Shown: piece by piece, positions 54,101-55,908 of the stretch
How positions within the stretch are numbered: position 1 is the first letter of the stretch
Layout of the letters: every line of letters begins with the position of its first letter
IMG/VR virus record: IMGVR_UViG_3300042691_008053
Coordinates: 1-55,908 of that record
DNA from: a virus
Reading direction: 5' to 3' (one strand)
Length of the DNA stretch: 55,908 nucleotides
Notes under the pieces: generated by a model
Databases searched by the model: none
What the model saw: the letters and a program-made list of their open reading frames with translations, nothing else
What the model was told of the DNA's origin: nothing
Translations under genes and position numbers: made by a program

Positions 54101-55908
54101 TAAGAACATCTCCAGCAGCGGATTTAAGAAGTGTATCTACAATATCTGGCTCTAGGGCTTTTTGAAGACTGCCCTGAGCATCTTTTACGTATCCGTATGG
54201 TCTTTCTTTTTCAAGATTTTCAACTAGCTTGCCGTACATTAAGTTTTGTGCTTTAGGTGTTAGTCCTGAACTTCCGAATAGCTTTCTTCCCATACCAATG
54301 GATAGAGAAGTGGCACCCCACTTTTCTCCTATTTTTCCAAACTTTGCTCCTACGTTTTTAAAAGCTGTACTCTTTAATACATTTCCGACAACTCCGCCAG
54401 CATTATATCCTGGTATCATTCCACCAGAATTTCTTCTAAGCAATTTAAGAGCATGACTAATACCACTTGATGTAGTTAGCAATGTTGGTAAATTTGTTCC
54501 CCTTGCCCACGAAGGAACTCTAGAGCCTATTGTTCTATTTTCGCTGACCCATGTTAATCTTCCATCTCTTCTCTTAACCATCTGTCCCATTTGCCTTGAT
54601 CCAGTTGGGGATCCAGTTAGTAGTCCACGAGATATTGCTTCATCTCTAGTTAAAACTTCTTTAGCTCTTTCAGTAAATATTTGAGATATTGCAGAATATA
54701 GGTTTCTTGTTCCACCAGCTCTTCCAGAATCAATTTTAATTCCACGGAGTGCTGGTCTGTATATTTCTTTTGCAAGTTTTTCAAATCCAAACGGGTCTGC
54801 TTTCCCGCCAATCATTCTATTTGCATTTTCTGGACTCTCTAAAGAAGCAATTAGTTTTTCTAAAGCTGCTTTAGTTCTTCTTGATGATTGACTTCTATCT
54901 CCACCTAAAGTAGATGCTGCCTCATTCATTAACCCATTTGGATCATACCCAGCTTGCAAGGTTTCTCTGATTCCAGAAGAAATTTGACTTCCAGTTAGAC
55001 CACTTCCATTAGAGTTAACACCTAGGTTTAACCATGCTGGTAGCAATAAGGCTAGTCCACTTAAATCATCTGTGATATGAGTTCTTTGAAGTCTTAAAGC
55101 TTTTCCGCCTTTATTATAATTAGGACCGCCAGATCCTTTGCCGCCATTTATAGCCTCAAGTAATGGAAGGTTTGCTGCCGTTGCTTCTTTGTTTACAACA
55201 AATTCTCCTGGAGTAAGCATTGCTGGAACTGTATCTGTATTGCCAGTTCCTGGAACAATATTTCCTCTATTAAATCTTTTTGGAATTGTAGTTTCTGTAC
55301 TATATCCAGCACCGAATGTTTTTACTCCAAGACCTCGTGCAATTTTATTTAGAAGATCTCTTGTTCTTCCTGGACGAGCAAGCTCCTTCATATTAGACTT
55401 TCCATCTTTATTAACTACTGGCTGGTCTAGTAGGGGAACTGAAGTTAAGCTAATAGATCTACCTTGTTGTCCTGCAATGTCTATTGATGCTTGAGTCATC
55501 ATAGCCTCTACTTGTGCATTCAACTGAATAATTTTAGCTCTTGCTTGATCAACCGTTAGCTTACCAGCCTGAAGTTGTGCAACAATTGCTGCAGATTCTG
55601 CTGCTGCGTTTGCCGTAAGCTTAGTCATTGTTGGAAGAAGAGCTTGGTATGAATCAGAAAGCTCTGATGTTATTAATCCAGTTGTGGCAACTTCTTTTTT
55701 AAGCAATGCAATTTCTGCTTGTGACTGCATTGCAAGTGCGCCTGTCATTGCATGCCATTTTGCTGCTTCTTCTGCAACAACTCCTGTTGATGCTCCACCT
55801 ATAGATGTAAGTCCTGGAATCTTTGGCAAATCTCCTTCCATATAAATCTGAGGATTATTTCCAATTTTTTGATTAACCTTTGGAGCTCCAGGGACTACGC
55901 CGAAAATT
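51129..55908 (-). CDS. Tape measure protein, 5' end outside the window (at least 1592 aa)
   Basis: The frame remains open to the right edge (IFGVVPGAPKVNQKIGNNPQ precedes the first ATG at 55841), so the true start lies beyond. Contains two copies of a motif of the form DTVPAMLTPGEFVV / DSIPAMLSNGEFVI, usual in phage tape measures, a hydrophobic stretch LLAVTGAIAGAVAIYRKF, long helices and a Lys-rich coiled coil (about residues 1090-1200 counted from the first ATG) with NEEANARKKALEAAQNKE-type sequence. It sets tail length and fills the tail tube; hydrophobic segments may enter the host membrane at infection. Confidence 0.88.
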   Translation of the reverse strand, partial: IFGVVPGAPKVNQKIGNNPQIYMEGDLPKIPGLTSIGGASTGVVAEEAAKWHAMTGALAMQSQAEIALLKKEVATTGLITSELSDSYQALLPTMTKLTANAAAESAAIVAQLQAGKLTVDQARAKIIQLNAQVEAMMTQASIDIAGQQGRSISLTSVPLLDQPVVNKDGKSNMKELARPGRTRDLLNKIARGLGVKTFGAGYSTETTIPKRFNRGNIVPGTGNTDTVPAMLTPGEFVVNKEATAANLPLLEAINGGKGSGGPNYNKGGKALRLQRTHITDDLSGLALLLPAWLNLGVNSNGSGLTGSQISSGIRETLQAGYDPNGLMNEAASTLGGDRSQSSRRTKAALEKLIASLESPENANRMIGGKADPFGFEKLAKEIYRPALRGIKIDSGRAGGTRNLYSAISQIFTERAKEVLTRDEAISRGLLTGSPTGSRQMGQMVKRRDGRLTWVSENRTIGSRVPSWARGTNLPTLLTTSSGISHALKLLRRNSGGMIPGYNAGGVVGNVLKSTAFKNVGAKFGKIGEKWGATSLSIGMGRKLFGSSGLTPKAQNLMYGKLVENLEKERPYGYVKDAQGSLQKALEPDIVDTLLKSAAGDVLSTGGKSLSKIDREILRTKFANWDSKSWTPSTTKVRKQMFGMNKGGMVPGVQYFNRGGKVKGVQYLNEGSVVKPITFGSAYREQRDKGFIGKGLVGGPMAGMGVGMGMQMAGGAIGGQGGQIMQFASVIPMLAPNMLGSLGKIATGFKGVGGAAALAGKLIGIAFRVGPLLAVTGAIAGAVAIYRKFTQEQEQNRLEQSNSNGITKKSAEEAGIQYNNLSESIKSVNQQLDLTRAKGRNAYEALNSSGVQGLTLSIKELKDGIKNAKENQKELVATFSNIDVSGDVNKQAKVTEIATNLKAQFVAAGMTAQEATNKIYAIISASDKAGMAFNAISGKGFREIVDASSAANAMITKLNSNMDKISGKDLGESLSNIVDTLDLQLDKLMKTKKANGDMMTQQEAMVEILDDINLKKNSELTLTQNQVNSLKESHPELAAILNQTDNVAGVYAKWRVLLSGVRVDLKNISSDQAQTIATFQAQIDSAIESAGKNGGGTGILSAAQKSIISLQKLIAAGGQKAAVAAQKTQDQIKEEIKLIDKKIDKINEEANARKKALEAAQNKENLALEIQKAQLEYADKLAAGDMAGAAQAQLKIKQLVGERETQKAIDAIEENRAKREKELIAQREKLQNQADKAAKNLTNAQNNAATSTTRMNKVAQYSNEYERLVKESINISAMKTGTAAERKQKETAESELRGALADLSKMVSGDAKGSDKVLATELKKIFGGKLINKETGESQAGYIQGGKHPKSTVSTYVPKGADTALANDAKAVLNMAESIKGGATLYDVMMAIKNDKGDKVYGTKATAKQIDDNTYDKYIQKDGSLSAQGRRAIMNANKLGSGQYFTYEGKTYKGNSGGANDFLPAILQKASGGYISGPGTGTSDSIPAMLSNGEFVINAKSASSFGYGNLEQINKMAAGGLATKFNIPSYSTGGRIKYADGGDVSRNSNVTINATLNFAEAPKNGRELWKEFKEIARSEGAKVGESVLMGRMN

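Noticed and set aside
55839-55841. ATG at 55841 as the start of the tape measure gene
   Set aside because: The frame is open upstream to the edge of the window, with no ribosome site before this ATG, so the gene continues outside.

Overview
The window is part of the genome of an AT-rich, tailed double-stranded DNA phage that most likely infects an actinobacterium. Evidence for the host: a WhiB-type iron-sulfur regulator, a proteasome-type Ntn hydrolase, a DnaE-type polymerase with a complete-looking PHP domain, many GTG/TTG starts and a striking set of apparently leaderless genes. The low GC and a secreted S-layer-like protein resembling surface proteins of freshwater (acI/Nanopelagicales-like) actinobacteria suggest such a host, but this is inference. 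No integrase, repressor or CRISPR array was found. Almost everything is read leftward (minus strand); the one clear exception is a 2-oxoglutarate/Fe(II) oxygenase gene on the plus strand near 10 kb. Both window ends cut through genes: a small gene at the left and the tape-measure gene at the right.

Layout from right to left, in the direction of transcription. (1) 55.9-38.3 kb: tail module with tape measure (5' end missing), distal-tail and baseplate-like proteins, fibronectin-III-rich tail proteins and short coiled-coil proteins, closed by a strong hairpin terminator. (2) 38.3-24.2 kb: replication and recombination, with a calcineurin-type phosphoesterase, DnaB helicase, DnaG primase, a probable single-strand-binding protein, DnaE polymerase, MazG-like pyrophosphohydrolase, RecA, SSB, Cas4-like Fe-S exonuclease, RuvC-like resolvase and a methyltransferase, mostly with overlapping stops and starts. 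(3) 24.2-17.6 kb: small and large terminase, then without a visible break a 30-residue basic peptide, two related SGNH-like proteins, a NodU/CmcH-type carbamoyltransferase and three tRNA genes (Met, Asn, Arg). (4) 17.5-11.5 kb: Hsp20, a luciferase-like monooxygenase behind a GC-rich structured leader, two virion-like proteins, a secreted PA14/coiled-coil giant and the lysis genes. (5) 11.5 kb to the left end: accessory genes, including two 2OG oxygenases, a micrococcal-type nuclease, WhiB, the Ntn hydrolase, a secreted subtilase, thioredoxin, the S-layer-like protein and many tiny zinc-binding proteins.

The main structural signal outside the genes is promoter architecture. At ten starts the hexamer TATAAT or a one-base variant lies exactly 6 nt before the start codon, and at one more it lies 7 nt before, leaving no room for a ribosome site: leaderless mRNAs. 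Other promoters carry a small hairpin in the leader followed by a purine-rich ribosome site. A palindrome, TAGTCGACTA, lies 4-5 bp upstream of the -10 at the small-terminase promoter and at a tail-gene promoter, suggesting a shared late-gene regulator.

The least-explained systems are the carbamoyltransferase/SGNH-pair cassette coupled to the terminase, the structured leader before the flavin-type monooxygenase, and the group of secreted proteins (subtilase, S-layer-like, PA14 giant) that could remodel the host surface. No gene-free stretch longer than about 120 bases was found.
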